From: Paraphoma chrysanthemicola
Lineage: Eukaryota; Ascomycota; Dothideomycetes; Pleosporales; Phaeosphaeriaceae
Assembly (NCBI GenBank): GCA_020744225.1
Contig: JAGMWG010000025.1
Coordinates: forward strand, 62,001-126,000
Reading direction: 5' to 3'
DNA length: 64,000 nucleotides
Shown here: positions 48,015 through 59,300 of the stretch, piece after piece
Position numbering within the stretch: the stretch's first letter is position 1
How the letters are laid out: each line of letters begins with the position of its first letter
Made by a program: the position numbers and the translations under genes
The notes under the pieces: generated by a model
Database searches by the model: none
What the model was told of the DNA's origin: nothing
What the model saw: only the letters and a program-made list of their open reading frames with translations

Positions 48015-50042
48015 ATGTCTCAACTCACATCACCGCGTCTTCCGGGCGTGCCCATTCTTCTCGCACACTCCAGCGGCCCTGAATACTCGCGATGGCGGCG
48101 GCACATCAAGTTTGCACTCGAGGCGAAGGACTCGTGGAAGTATTGCAATGGCAAGTGTCGCATGCCAATGCCCGAAGCCAACGCAACGTCAGCAAATGCC
48201 TCAACCACGTGTCTACAACCATGTCTACTCGAGGAGCGGAGAGAGTGGGTCCGACATGATCGAGAAGTCAAGTTGGACATCTTCCTCTCGCTGGCTGAGG
48301 AGGTAATGCATGAGGTGTTCGAGGTTGGCCCGCCATTACCACCATCGAGCTTCAATGCGCAGGAGATGCTTGCCGCACTGGATCATCGCTTCATGGTATT
48401 CAGCTTCGAGTCTTACCATCACGCATTCTGTCACTTTCTGAACCTGCACATCGATCAGTACTCCTGCATTGAGGATTTCAACAGGGAGTTTCTTGCTACG
48501 CTCGAAGACCTTCTCGATTACGGGCAACCACTGACCAACACGCAAGCCTGCAGTGCATACTTCTCCAAGCTGCGTTGCACCCAGAATCCGTGGGTTGCAA
48601 AGAAACTGGCAACATGGGATGCGCAGCTTAATGAGACTGAGTGTGCTGAGCTATTGAAAGAGTCACCGCCATGGTCCGTCATTCGACCCCTTGCGACGAA
48701 GGCATCGCAAAACTTCCAGGCCGAATCCATTCCAGAAGAACACCTCGAAGACAGCTCAGCCTCTGACAGTGATGAGCCATCGGAACTTTCTCTGTCCACA
48801 GTATCAAGCCTCTCATCGCATTCGCGACAAGTCTCGAACACCACGGCGCAAATAGTGCAGTCGCAGGAGAGTACTGTACAGCGTAATATCTCTCTTATCA
48901 CGGCACGCTCCCAAGAAATCACGATTCATGCCTCATCGGATGACATCGTCGAGATCAATCCACAGCCATTGGACAAGGTGCTCGACAAACTTCCTCAATC
49001 AGCCATACCCGAGCGCGGTAGCTCAAAGAACCAAGTCCCAGGTACTTCACTCCTCGAGGCAGCGGATGTCAATCTTTCAGAATGGCTCGTCATGAAGAAA
49101 AGTGTAGCACGTCAACTCCCTCCACCTCACAATCGACCACTTCCACCACTACCTCCGCAGGCAGCGAACCTCAGCACAGAGCAAGTACGGTCCTGCTCAC
49201 TATCCCCAGAAATGCCCTTCCCAAACTCGACAAACTCCTCAAAAATCAGTCTAGCACCACCAACATCCACCCTCAGACTCGAAACAACACACCCTCTCCT
49301 CCGCCCCGTTACACCCCAGCCACCACTTAATGACCACCCAGCATTGCGAGCATTCGCATCTTTGTCCACCGAGCAACTCACAAGTCCCGAGCCACTTCCT
49401 AATATCACATCGCAACGCCGCCCCTCAATATCCACACCTAACCTCACCATCCCTTGGCCATCGACCCCAGACCTCCCGCCTCAACGCCCGCACTCGTCTC
49501 GCGCCGTATTGCCATTCACACAAGCGCCAAATCCGATGCCGTCACAAGTCCAAACATCGCCGACGACACCGCCACGGGATTCAAAAGCAAGACAATCCAG
49601 CCGCGCGGACCACAGTCATGCACAGGACATTGACGACGACGAAGATGTGGATGTAGACGCAGAGGACTTGTACCGCACTCCTTCTAGCCTCAGCGACATG
49701 AGTCTTCCTCTCCAAGGCACACGTGATTCAGCATGGGACTATCTATATGAGAGTAAAGGCGGGTACTTGATTACACGGGAGCGAAGTGTGTCGCCCATTT
49801 CCTCATCATATGCACAGACTCGTGCGTCGACGTTCCAGTTTCCGAATGTTTCGAAACATGGGAAGACGTCGAGTCTAGACCTGGTCGCGCGGTTGAGTGG
49901 GAATAGGGATATGGTTGAGAGGGAGAAGGGCAAGGAGAAGGAGAAGGGGCATAAGAAGAAGAAGAGTTGGAGTGGTGTAGTGAATGTGAGTGTAAATTTG
50001 GCACGGTTTAGTGCTGGGAAGGGAGTTCGGGAGATGATTTGA
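48015..50042 (+). CDS. Gag-like domain protein with long disordered tail
   Basis: Single exon, 675 aa from ATG 48015. Residues about 20-225 are helical and recall Copia-type retrotransposon Gag (UBN2-like) domains: EYSRWRRHIKFALEAKDSWKY near the start, a central segment WVRHDREVKLDIFLSLAEEV, then LAALDHRFMVFSFESYHHAF and DFNREFLATLEDLLDYGQPL. No zinc knuckle, protease, integrase or reverse transcriptase follows, and no terminal repeats were seen beside it. From about residue 230 the protein is Ser/Pro/Thr-rich and apparently disordered, with a C-terminal basic patch (KEKEKGHKKKKSW). An intact frame of 2 kb without flanking element parts suggests a host gene derived from a Gag rather than a live element. 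The Gag link is inference from pattern. Function is unknown. Confidence 0.8.
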   Translation: MSQLTSPRLPGVPILLAHSSGPEYSRWRRHIKFALEAKDSWKYCNGKCRMPMPEANATSANASTTCLQPCLLEERREWVRHDREVKLDIFLSLAEEVMHEVFEVGPPLPPSSFNAQEMLAALDHRFMVFSFESYHHAFCHFLNLHIDQYSCIEDFNREFLATLEDLLDYGQPLTNTQACSAYFSKLRCTQNPWVAKKLATWDAQLNETECAELLKESPPWSVIRPLATKASQNFQAESIPEEHLEDSSASDSDEPSELSLSTVSSLSSHSRQVSNTTAQIVQSQESTVQRNISLITARSQEITIHASSDDIVEINPQPLDKVLDKLPQSAIPERGSSKNQVPGTSLLEAADVNLSEWLVMKKSVARQLPPPHNRPLPPLPPQAANLSTEQVRSCSLSPEMPFPNSTNSSKISLAPPTSTLRLETTHPLLRPVTPQPPLNDHPALRAFASLSTEQLTSPEPLPNITSQRRPSISTPNLTIPWPSTPDLPPQRPHSSRAVLPFTQAPNPMPSQVQTSPTTPPRDSKARQSSRADHSHAQDIDDDEDVDVDAEDLYRTPSSLSDMSLPLQGTRDSAWDYLYESKGGYLITRERSVSPISSSYAQTRASTFQFPNVSKHGKTSSLDLVARLSGNRDMVEREKGKEKEKGHKKKKSWSGVVNVSVNLARFSAGKGVREMI

Positions 50043-50391
50043 GGATATGGGATTGTGATGCTGGATTGCTGGAGTTGTGTGCGTATATACCCTTTCCCCA
50101 AGATAGATCGCAATCAAGTTCACTGTATCCCAATGCAGTATTTAAAGCCACTGAGTTCACGAATATTTCTTCTAAGTATATATCAGTATATTATTATTCA
50201 TGTTTGGTCGTGCCTAGGATTCTCCCAACTAACTAAACTGCAAAGAAGTTCAGTGACTCCCGACGCCTTTCCATGTATCATTCTTTATGCACAGGTCACC
50301 ATAACAGAAATGAAGCCATACTTCATGTCCAATCTCGCAATGATCAAAAGTGGTAGGCCTCGATACCATGCGCAGGAGTGATTAGTGCGCC
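50043..50391. other. Intergenic, convergent 3' ends
   Basis: This is a 349-bp AT-rich gap between the 3' ends of the Gag-like gene and the AA1-like gene. No coding signal was seen. Confidence 0.5.
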
Positions 50392-50948
50392 CTAGCAGCG
50401 AGGAGCATTGCAGATACGGCGCACGTTCTGCGGAATGATGGTCTGCGGACCTGGTTGATTACAAGTACGAGTGCCGTCGCTGTCGATGCAGTTAAGCGGG
50501 TCGATCTTGACATCGTTGCCAGACATCCAAGTCGCGCTATGAAAATTATCAGCATGTATGATCAAATATCGGAATCTCCAAGATTGACGCTGACTTACCC
50601 GTCACAAGCCCAGGTGTGCGTGATTTGGTAATGTGCCTGATCTTGAGGAGCACGGAGATCGAAGAGCAACTTGCGGTCTGGAGCGGAGCAAACGTTGCCG
50701 TTGGGGATAGTAGCGCCACTGGCGTTGCAGTTCGAGCCGGTGATGACAGAGTCCTGGATACCTGTAGCGTCCGCGAAGTTGGACTTGAAGTTGAAGTTGA
50801 CGTAGGCTGAGGAGCCGGAGGTGGATAAGATGTAGTCAGAGAGCGTGTAAGAGGTGGGAGCGCACTTCTCGGCACGGATATCGTTACTAGCTGGAGCCGC
50901 GAGGGCAAGAGCCGGAAGGAGCAGAGTGATGAGGGTGGTGAAGCGCAT
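50392..50948 (-). CDS. Small secreted Cys-containing protein, AA1-like
   Basis: Exon 1 is 50948..50599 and exon 2 is 50536..50392. The 62-bp intron (GTAAGT..CATAG) joins TWACDG to ATWMSGN, giving 164 aa. It has a signal peptide (MRFTTLITLLLPALALAAP) followed by a beta-rich domain with eight Cys, starting CAPTSYTLSDYIL, with YVNFNFKSN, and ending VRRICNAPRC. The pattern resembles the AA1-like (Alternaria Alt a 1-type) fold of dothideomycete secreted proteins, some of which are allergens or candidate effectors. The family call is by pattern only. Without the second exon the protein would lose four of its eight Cys, so the spliced form is the sensible one. Confidence 0.88.
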
Positions 50949-52225
50949 GGTGGCAGATGTAGAGTCTGGCAGGATTTTTGGGCTGCTAGATTGCTTGACC
51001 TTGGACGAGATCTAGCTGATCTGAATCGAGGAGGTAAGCGAAGTTTGTTGTGTTGGGAGGATGATGCGTACTGATGGGAGTCTGGTGCTCTTAAATGGAA
51101 AGCTGAGGACTGTTTGCAGACCGTTTGTAGGCGGTCTCTGCCCGAGTAGTTTTCAGACCGTAAGTATCACGTTAGCTGCACGGAGGAAATCAGTGGAGAA
51201 CGAACGGCGGAGGCGAACCGGATATGAGCGGTTGCATTCTCCAAGTAAGGCAACCGCGTTGTGTTGAAGGCTGTACAGACGGGTTCGTGACCTTCAATGG
51301 GGCGTCGTGAATGTTTCGCTGCGGCTGAACTCTCATTGGGTAGCCTAATATAAGCTGACCGAGTACTCTTTATGCAGCACCAATGATGAAGGAAATCACC
51401 GGGGCTCAGTAGATTCACCAATACACATCCATCCAGCTGCGTGTCAGGTGCCTCCAGTGCGAAGGCAACGTCCATTAACGAACTCACTGTGCCGCGTATC
51501 TCGCGTCATCGCAGACTCTTGAGCTGCCAAACATAGCATTATCGTATTCTTCTCGAGATTCCGGGGTCAAACTTCCCAGTTCCATGGACGGAAGGTATGA
51601 TCTGCAAGCCCATTCGTGCAAAGTTGCCCAATCGGATGCGTGAGATGCACCTTGAAGTCGTGCCCTTCGACACCTGCATAAGCCTCCCAAGCTTGGCTCC
51701 CGAGTATCGAATTCTGTGCCGCGAGTACCACGTTCACACGTCTCGTTGCATCATGTGCGACTCAAGCTGTCAGCGTGAAGTCAATTTACGGAGTGCCGAT
51801 GGCAACAACGACCGTGCGATGATATGGCGTGAATCAGCACCGACAGCTACACGTGCCAAACCGTGATCGCATGAGACTTCCCCATTAATTCAAACGTTCG
51901 CTACCTTACGCCGCAGTGAGCAAAATCGATGTACTGCCTCAGGTACACGTGTCTGGTGATCAGCCGCAGCAGCAGCGGCCGCGGTGAAGGTCGAAGGCTG
52001 CACATGTGGCTGATGCAATCACGTGCATTTGTACTCGACGTTGACCTTGCAGCGTACTTTTTGTGCTGGCTGCCGAGGTCGTCTTGGTGTTGGAAAGTGT
52101 CAAGATGTCAAGTGAAGGTGCGTTGGTAGCATGTAGGCGGACGTCATTCTTAAGCGAAGACCAGGTGGGCACTCCCGCGGTGATGTTCGTCATTTCATAC
52201 CAGCGCTCACTTGCAATTCACCGCA
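50949..52225. other. Divergent intergenic region AA1-like / UFE1
   Basis: About 1.3 kb between head-to-head genes, with no supported coding frame. It is far longer than the housekeeping divergent promoters in this window, as expected beside a regulated secreted-protein gene. Confidence 0.4.
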
Positions 52226-53406
52226 ATGGACATCACACCCATCTTCAACCAAGTGCTGGCAAAGCACGATGCACATCCGGTGGAGCCCTACATTTTCCGC
52301 GTCGAGGACTTGGACGAGTTTCTCAAGGAGGCATACCGCATTGTAGGACACGTTGCGCGCAGCAAACACGACAACAGCCAAACTGACCTCGCCAGCGATT
52401 CCACGTTACCAAGCTCCACAATGAGCTGAAGTCAATACGGCAGAGCTATCTGTCTACTGCAGCCCCTCCCCGCCGAAAGCAATACGCGCGAACGAACGGC
52501 TCCTCCAGCTCGGACAAAGACAGCAAATACCTCACGGATGCCCAGCGCACCGAGATTGATGCCTCGGCGAAGCAGTCGCTGCGAGAGCTCAACTATGCCA
52601 TCAACACCCTCCGCGACGCTGAACAAATCCGACAGACCACTCAGTCGCAAGTTGCGCTGCGAAAGCGGGCAAAGCAAGGTCTGGGCGCATTGGGACGATG
52701 GGCGGCAGGCGGTGCGATAACAGCGAAGAGTGTCGAGGAGGAGCTCGAAGAAGCCAAGGCGAATACACTGAGGGCACACAGAGAGAGCATTATATGGTCA
52801 CTGCAGAGTCAGCTCGAGGAATGCGGCAGCTTCCAGAGCTCTATGATGGAGATCAGGCTCATGAGAGAAGTGGAGAAGAGCAAGAGCGTGCTCTACAAGA
52901 CCAGGATGTCAGGTCCCAGCTCGTCTGAACACAGTGGCATGAATGGTGGGCACGACACTGGAGGGTCAGTCGACTACCGTGGAAAGACCAGCTACAACCA
53001 AGACGAGTCAAGCGGGGCGATTGAGCAGCAGCTCGACCCTGAGCAGCTGCAGCTTTTCGCGCAGGAGAATCAGGACATGCTCAAGCAGTACGAAGACCAG
53101 CTCGACAAAGTCCGGTATGTCTACAATCTTTGGAACACGGAATAGACGACGGCTAACACACCCAGGGCAACGGAAAAGTCGCTTCTCGAGATCTCGGAGC
53201 TGCAAACTACGCTTGCAAACAACCTCAGTGTGCAGTCGGCACACATTGATCAGCTGGTGGAGGACTCGTTCTCGACGACGGAAAATGTCGGGACCGGAAA
53301 CAGGGAGCTCAAGCGGGCGACGGAGAGAAGGAGCACCGCACAAGCAGTGTTCTGGTCGACGTGTATATTCTGCACGACACTTGTTCTCTGGGACTTTTTC
53401 ATATGA
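52226..53406 (+). CDS. UFE1: ER t-SNARE Ufe1 (syntaxin-18 type)
   Basis: Exons 52226..52342, 52396..53114 and 53166..53406 (introns 53 and 51 bp) give 358 aa. It starts MDITPIFNQVLAKH, the typical syntaxin-18 N terminus. The first splice joins EAYRI to RFHVTKLHNELKSIRQSYLS, a conserved helix. The middle is helical with a disordered insert. The second splice joins QLDKVR to ATEKSLLEISELQTTL, the Q-SNARE motif, which continues to VQSAHIDQLVEDSFSTTENV. A C-terminal anchor (VFWSTCIFCTTLVLWDFFI) ends the protein, as in tail-anchored SNAREs. Ufe1 works in retrograde Golgi-to-ER fusion and ER homotypic fusion. Length and layout are normal. Confidence 0.9.
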
Positions 53407-53934
53407 CAGGCTGTCAGAGCTGCAGGTTGCGCTAGATACCCGGCATGTGACAACATGGCAATTCTCTCCATTACCTTCCCAAGCGTGCTGAGTGGATCGT
53501 TTTACCAGGAACAGCAACCGCGCGCCATGTGGAGTGGGCACGCAGCAGACCCACCTGACGGCAGGGCTGCCGTTCGTCTCGGGCAAACTCCCGCCTCGAA
53601 CATGGCCTTATCAATCACCAGCGGATCCGCAGCATGTGAGACAAAAGAGAGAATACCAGTAAAATATGATGGGTGGCACGTGTTGACGGTTGACATCATC
53701 TCGGATAAGACTGCGTGAGCCTCGGCTTGATCGCGGCCACCATGACCGACACGCAGCTTTAAGGATGGCTGTCCGGTGCATCGCGAGGACTAACGCGTCC
53801 TTTTCTGTCGTCTCGAGTCTCGTTTGCTCTTCGCGTCCTCTTCCCCGGAATATCACCCGAGCATAAAGCGCGGGGCTAGTGCGGTGGCTGCAGCTTCCAC
53901 TTAGGCGGTGAAACGTAAAAGTGTGGGAGCTCTC
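53407..53934. other. Intergenic UFE1 / aspartate aminotransferase
   Basis: About 0.5 kb between two plus-strand genes; holds the UFE1 3' UTR and the promoter of the next gene. No coding frame was supported. Confidence 0.5.
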
Positions 53935-55433
53935 ATGCCCGCAGTCATGCCAAAGTCACCGTCTCAAACAACCCTTGCTTCTTCCTCCTCTCCTGCACAA
54001 TCCTCCTCGCAATCCCGACTCACCCAGATATCCACACACATCGCACCCATGGCTGCAACAGCATTCGACGCGAGCGCGGTCCCGCAGGCGCCAGAAGACC
54101 CGCTCTTTGGGTTGATGGCCGCCTACCGCCGCGACACTGACTCCAAGAAGGTCGACCTGGGCATTGGAGCTTACCGAGATAACAATGCGAAGCCCTGGAT
54201 TCTGCCCGTGGTCAAGAAGGTCAGTAGTGTCCTGGTGGAAGCTCCACCAGCCATTTCCCCACTCGCACTCTAGGAAGCAGCGACTGATGTTGCTTCTCAC
54301 TCTAGGCCGACGAAATACTCCGCAACGACCCCGATCTGAACCACGAGTACCTCCCCATTGCCGGTCTCGCAGACTTCACCTCTGCCTCACAGAAGCTCGT
54401 CCTCGGCGGCGACAGCCCCGCCATCAAGGAGAAGCGGGTATATACTCCCCCCAACGACGTCATGACCTGAGCTTACACGACCCATCAGGTCACCAGCTTA
54501 CAGACCATCTCGGGCACCGGTGCTGTGCACTTAGGCGCCCTCTTCCTAGCCAAGTTCTACAAGACCAAGACTGAGCGGCTCGTCCTCTTCTCAGACCCAA
54601 CATGGGCAAACCACTTCCAGATCTTCTCCAACGTCGGCCTCCAGTACAAGACCTACCCCTACTTCTCCAAGAAGACCAAGGGTCTCGACTTCGATGGCAT
54701 GATTGGCACAATACAAGACGCTCCTGAGGGCAGCATCATTGTCCTGCATGCCTGCGCACATAACCCCACGGGTGTTGACCCCACACAAGACCAGTGGAAG
54801 AAGATTGCTGAGGTGATCCGATCGAAGAAGCACTTCCCCTTCTTCGATACCGCATACCAAGGTTTCGCGTCTGGTGACCTTGCCCGCGACGGCTGGGCAA
54901 TTCGCTACTTCGTCGAGCAGGGCTTCGAGCTCTGCATCGCCCAGTCTTATGCGAAGAACTTCGGTCTTTACGGCGAGCGCGCTGGGTGCTTCCACTTCGT
55001 GACCTCACCATCATCAGATGCCGAAGAGACCATCAAGCGCATTGCCTCGCAGCTTGCCATCCTCCAGCGCTCCGAAATCTCAAACCCTCCCGCATATGGC
55101 GCTCGTATCGCCTCGACCGTCCTCAACGACCCGAAGCTGTTTGCCGAGTGGGAAGCAAACCTGAAGGAGATGTCAGGGCGTATCAAGGAGATGCGCACGG
55201 CGCTTCGCAGCAAGCTCGAAGAGATGGGCACGCCAGGCACATGGAACCACATCACCGACCAGATTGGCATGTTCAGCTTCACGGGCTTGACTGAGCAGCA
55301 GGTGCTGAAGATCCGCGAGGATGCCCACGTCTACATGACCAAGAACGGCCGCATCTCCATGGCTGGTCTCAACACACACAACGTCGACTACTTTGCAAAG
55401 GCAGTCGATAAGGTTGTCAGGGAGACGCAGTAG
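53935..55433 (+). CDS. Aspartate aminotransferase (PLP-dependent)
   Basis: Exons 53935..54219, 54306..54437 and 54489..55433 (introns 86 and 51 bp) give 453 aa from ATG 53935. An in-frame ATG at 54049 (MAATAFDASAV) gives 415 aa, the usual length of a cytosolic enzyme. It interconverts aspartate and 2-oxoglutarate with oxaloacetate and glutamate. Visible are the substrate-arm region VDLGIGAYRDNNAKPWILP, SGTGAVHLGALFLAKFY, ACAHNPTGVDPT, the DTAYQGFASGDL loop, and the PLP lysine in SYAKNFGLYGERAG, followed by NPPAYGARI and GMFSFTGLTEQQV. The extra 38 N-terminal residues are Ser/Gln/Thr-rich with few acids, like a weak mitochondrial presequence, so two starts could give two locations. No C-terminal peroxisome signal is present. 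Confidence 0.95.
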
Positions 55434-56372
55434 AGGCTGTCGTCGCGAAGCTGGACAGCATGTTACGACTACACGGCGTTATGCAAGCAAGCAGTTCATG
55501 GATGCATCAAAAGCACCTCTCGTAGTGTAGCCATAGATCAGTCTATCTTCACAACCAAGATTGAAGCGAGAGCATGCGAAAACACCTGACACCACTGAAT
55601 TGAGCTTGGTAAAGGTCTTGTACACTTCTATAAATCCGGTGTACAGACATCGAGACGGTACAAGCTTACATCATCCTGATGGAGGCTTCAGCAGCACTTG
55701 TCAAACCTCTTGCTTCAGTCTCTCGATTATAACTCTACCCAGGAGCTACACAACACACAACATCACTTCACATGCTAAGCATCACGCATGCGCTATGACC
55801 ATCAACTTACCGTGCCCCATCTGCCCCCACTGCCGCACCTCCATCCCTTTCTAGTATTTCATTCCTCTTCCCAAAAGTCTACTGCAACTACCCATTCCCT
55901 TGGCCAGAATACTATTCGCTGCCCAACCGCGGTATCGCAACAATGCAGCGTGTCGCCAGCCGCCCCCAATCCAAGCTTGTGTTCGGCGCGAACCGCTGCA
56001 TGGGCCATTTTAGTTCAGCCGGGCGCCTAAGTCGCGCTGCCATTGCACCGAAAGTTTGAAACGCTGGAATTGACCGGGATGGGTCGAGTCTGCCTCGATC
56101 TTGCAATAGACGGTGGGGCCGGTGTTGCGCCGTTGACTGTGCCGCAATGTATCTTCGGAGCGTTCTGTGGATGAGAATGGTTGGGGATGTTTTTAAGAAG
56201 CACGGTGGGCGGACACGAACTTTTAGTAGCCGTTTCAATCGCTTGTATCTCTTTTTTTTTCTCGCGTTTCGGTGTATCAGAAGTCGGTAGTCTGGTGGTG
56301 TTGTCTAATCAAGTCGAGAAGCAGTCGTTGGTTGTCTTTGGGTTTTAGTTTGCGTCGCGTACGATATTCGCA
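55434..56372. other. Intergenic
   Basis: About 0.9 kb between two plus-strand genes. A T9 run near 56251 and pyrimidine-rich tracts precede the next start. No gene was supported. Confidence 0.45.
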
Positions 56373-59300
56373 ATGGCTACTTCTGGAAGTCCGGTCTCTC
56401 CTATCGAACTGACTCCAATTCCTACAACGCCCATTCCAACGACGCCTCGCGCAGCTCCAACTAATGGTCAGTAGTGCAACGAGATATTTTGAAATTTCAG
56501 CTCACCATCATAGCCACAACCTCCAGTGTACGCAAGGGGAGCTGGCTCCCATTTACTTTGCAATGGTACTACCTAGTACTTCCGACCATCATCAGTCTCT
56601 GTTTAGGCGGTGTTCTTGTGTTTCTGAGTGTCTACTCGAAACAGAATCAAGGAATTGCTGCGGATAGTGGCTCATCAGCAATTCTGTTCGGATGGCGATT
56701 CACTCCGACCTTGATCGCTGTGCTTTATGCGCAAATGACTGTCATTCTCTTCGAGGATGTCAAGCGGACCGAGCCTTTCGCACGACTAGCAAAAGCTCCA
56801 GCCGGAGGTGCAGGTGCCTATGGTACCTTGCTTCAGACTCCAAGAGCATGGTGGTCGATCTTGACCGACGTGTGCTTCAGGCGTAAACGAATCGGAAAGA
56901 CCAGCTGGACCTTGATATGTGCGGCGTTGATCAACGTAATCGCATTACTCGCGATTTCGCCGCTGTCCTCTGCCCTGCTCACGTCCGAGGAGGTACTGAT
57001 CGCGAAGGCTATCGACTTTAAAAGAATCACACCAAAAACGAACGTTCAGCTTACAATGGCCCCTACTCGAGAGACCTACTATCGAACCTTGAACTCTCTT
57101 CTCAGAAGCACTTCTACATCAGCTTGGGTCACCAATAGTTCCGTGACCTTTCCATTCTGGCCGGCGTCCGAATCAGCCCAATTTGGTCCGAGGCCGACGT
57201 CCTCTTCTCAGTCATGGAGTACAAAGACAACAACGATCAAGTCCGATTACAAGTGCAAGGATATGACTTTAGTGAGCGCAAACATGGCGCCTCAGAGGTA
57301 CTTTAATGTATACACCTTACAAGGTTACGGCCCGCTCAATGGCACTCAACCGATGATTACATTCATCCTGACCTCCGACAATGGGTGTCACTACCAGCTC
57401 ACGATGCATCCAGCCGTGGATATGGCCTATTATGGAGGCGTGATGTGGTCCAATGCCACGACCTTCTATCCCACTCCTGCGGAACTTATCATGGGTGGCA
57501 GATTATACAATCACAATGTCACCTCGACTCACATCTATGCTCGCGTTAATGCTTCCCAGCAGTGCGATGGCCAAGACATTATCCTCATGAGCACCCCCTG
57601 GACCGCCCCTTTCAATGTTTCAGCATCGCCGACTCCCGGATTCATTCCCCAGAACCAGACATACGTACGCTCTTCCGAGTTTCACATGCGAGGTCTTCTA
57701 TGCAAGTCTGAGTATACCATGTCGGATCACAGCATGAAAGTCCTTACTTCCGCAAGCGCTCCAATCGCGCCAAATGCTACCTCAGAGGGACAAAGCAGTT
57801 GGCGCGAGATCCCCGAAAGCCTTCTCAATGTTCCACAGTTTGAACGAAGTAGCATGCAAAACGATTGGAGAACATATTTCGACGAAATCAACATGTTGTC
57901 ACTCACTGCGCCGAGTAACACAGAGCTGGACATGAACGGAGGAGAGGCCAACATCCAATTCCCTGGATTTTCTGGAATGGCGCCATTGCTCGCATCAATG
58001 TCCAACTACAACCTCAGCGCCATGATTGTTGACAAGGATATTGTCTACAAAGCAGCGTTGAGCAAGGGCCGGTTTTTCTCGGAGACTGTCCGGGAAGCAT
58101 TCACTAAGCCAGACCTCGTTGATTCGATTACTACTCGTGGGGAGATTATAGTCCTGAACGATAGAGTGGTGGTCCTCACGGAGATCGGCTTTGCTCTTGC
58201 CGCACTGTTCTTTGCTTCTTCTATTCTGCTCGTCGCCGTTTTTTGCAGTTCGCGTTTGCGTTTTCGGCCGCTCAATCTTCGATCTGATCCCGCCAGTCTC
58301 GTTGGGATGAGTCTTCTTTTGAATCGACACCTTGCTGGAACATCTACGCTTAGGAGCATGCACAATGCGTCACGTGTTGACCTCTACATTGCCCTGCAGA
58401 AGGAGAAATTTTTGACTAGCAATAACGCGTTGCTTAAAGGGAATGACAGTGCAGGTAAAGTCCTCAGAACGCTACAGATCTATCCTAGCCTAACTTAACC
58501 CATAGATCCCCCGATCAAAGTCAAACCGAGACGTGATTGGAGACCTACCGTCATTCATATTCGCATGCTCCTAGCCCTGGGCCTTTTTCTTGCGCTCGTT
58601 CTGATCGCCGTTCTTGTTCTGAATGCGTTCTCTGCACGGTCGCAGCTATCTCAGCTTGCATTCATTTACGAAGCTGACATCTCAAACTTCGGTCTCAGCT
58701 TCTCCACCTTCGCTCCTATATCCATCGCCCCTACCGTGGTGAGTATCATTGTTGGTCTATGGTGGGATCAGCTCGACATGACCTGGCGTGTTCTGCAGCC
58801 CTTCATTGCAATGTCCCGCGGACCAACTGCGATCAGTACTGGAGCTGGATTGACCTACCGTTCTAAGTCATGGATGGGTGCAGCGGTGAAAGCGGGAAGA
58901 AATAAGCACTGGGCTCTGCTTCTGGTCGCCATTGGCTCGGTTCTCGCACAAGTTCTTACAGTCTCCATGTCAGCATTATTCGAAAGACAATCCCGCACCG
59001 TTACGCAAGAAGTATCTCTGCCACAAAGCTTAGAGTTGCGCCAGAACCCGTTAAGCTCAGGCGTAAACCTCCCAGGACAACTCACGCCAGCAGCAAACCC
59101 TGCTATGGAGATGATAGATCAGCTGTATACCGACATATCTAAGAATTGGCTATACGGAGCGGGTACGCAGCAATCTTTCAACGGACCACAACTCCCCTGG
59201 ACCGCGGATGGCTGGAGCTTCTTACCCATCGATCTCTCCAACATGTCCAGTGTGATCGCCACACAATCCCCTGCAAGTGAAATCAATTCATCTTCGGCGA

